From assembly GCA_009773165.1 (NCBI GenBank), contig WOUZ01000004.1, forward strand, positions 124,001 to 188,000: a stretch of 64,000 bases of DNA, read 5' to 3'. Under the pieces are notes generated by a model. It worked only from the letters and a program-made list of their open reading frames with translations, made no database searches and was not told the DNA's origin. Of the stretch, positions 63,777-64,000 are shown piece after piece (position 1 is the stretch's first letter; every line of letters starts with the position of its first letter). The position numbers and the translations under genes are program-made. The DNA is from Bacteroidota bacterium (GTDB lineage Bacteria; Bacteroidota; Bacteroidia; Bacteroidales; F082).

Positions 63777-64000
63777 TTATCTAAGTATGATTGTTGTTGT
63801 CCGATCCCCAATGGTAAGTGTTGCCAGGTTATCGCAGGTTCCATCCCCAAAATCGAGTAATCGTTCAGGACGAACAGCAGGAGTTGTAAGTACTGTTCCA
63901 CTAACAAACCATTTACAATTGAGCTCTCTGCGGAGTGGATTAGTAATTTCGCGCACATGGCTTCCGCCTGTAGATGAGGAAGCTGTTGATCCACCTTCAA
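63777..64000 (-). CDS. C-terminal end of a probable Bacteroidota lipoprotein (partial)
   Basis: The last 73 codons of a minus-strand gene that begins beyond the right edge (first full codon at 63998). The frame reads '...REITNPLRRELNCKWFVSGTV' and ends 'LLDFGDGTCDNLATLTIGDRTTTIILR' in separate stretches. The C-K-W-F-V-S-G then D-F-G-D-G-T-C-D-N-L-A-T pattern is one I recall from the C-termini of uncharacterised Bacteroidota lipoproteins, with a paired Cys. The signal peptide is not visible, so export is inferred from the family. A competing 105-codon frame over the same bases looks random. Confidence 0.78.
   Translation of the reverse strand, partial: EGGSTASSSTGGSHVREITNPLRRELNCKWFVSGTVLTTPAVRPERLLDFGDGTCDNLATLTIGDRTTTIILR

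Noticed and set aside
63683-64000. A 105-codon minus-strand frame at the right edge
   Set aside because: It overlaps the sigma gene start and the hairpin; another frame over the same bases gives a family-like C-terminus with paired Cys and a clean stop.
1-64000. Mobile elements, prophage, CRISPR arrays, rRNA or tRNA genes
   Set aside because: No transposase, integrase, regularly spaced direct repeats or RNA gene signatures were seen on reading the gaps; a covariance-model scan was not possible.

Overview
The window looks like a chromosomal segment of a Bacteroidota bacterium; genus and species cannot be read from it. Lineage markers are a type IX secretion (T9SS) pair porU-porV, a cargo protein with a T9SS sorting tail, a lipoprotein-type BamA/TamA homologue (TamL), an MdR-free but DUF-rich set of Bacteroidota families (DUF5686, DUF5063, DUF2027-Smr), a fused CcsB-CcsA cytochrome c assembly protein, A-rich leaders in place of clear Shine-Dalgarno sites, and many -7 boxes of the Bacteroidota form TAnnTTTG. 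The sequence is AT-rich and densely coding. I saw no insertion sequence, phage gene, CRISPR array, tRNA or rRNA, so it reads as core genome.

Layout. 1-2063: end of porU, then porV and a terminator. 2202-6034 (minus): tamL and a RecD-like helicase sharing a TGATG junction. 6245-11838: an oxidoreductase, a hybrid histidine kinase, a small DUF2892 membrane protein and a K+-dependent membrane pyrophosphatase. 12228-14271: bifunctional-nuclease family protein, then thyA-folA overlapping by four bases. 14293-19549 (minus): a five-gene run of GroES-like protein, lipoprotein binding protein, FecCD-type permease, ATPase and amidohydrolase lipoprotein. 19673-26783: small membrane protein, mutL, two rhomboid proteases, an EEP-family phosphoesterase and uvrB. 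26791-37358: DUF5686 outer-membrane protein, a secreted multidomain T9SS cargo, Smr protein, ccsBA and two thioredoxin-fold proteins. 37510-50891: Dcp-type M3 peptidase, dipeptidyl peptidase III, a hemerythrin-PAS protein, trmO-pdxJ, dtd, a DMT transporter with an inositol-phosphatase, a DEAD-box helicase and an S9 peptidase.

51215-60438 is a glycogen locus: debranching enzyme, GT4 glycogen synthase-like enzyme, GH57 enzyme, and a 1413-residue protein that joins a eukaryote-like GT3 glycogen synthase to an alpha-glucan phosphorylase. It is preceded by the best-matching promoter in the window. Putting a polymer-building and a polymer-breaking enzyme in one chain is the most striking feature here. 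60511-64000 holds an acetyltransferase, a divergent Gre-factor-like protein, a DUF5063 protein, an ECF sigma factor with a probable anti-sigma and a periplasmic partner, and the last 73 codons of a probable lipoprotein that runs off the right edge.

Other points worth checking are a MutL whose endonuclease motifs are degenerate, the GroES-like gene heading a transporter operon, and a 12-base palindrome that coincides with the -7 box at two separate promoters.
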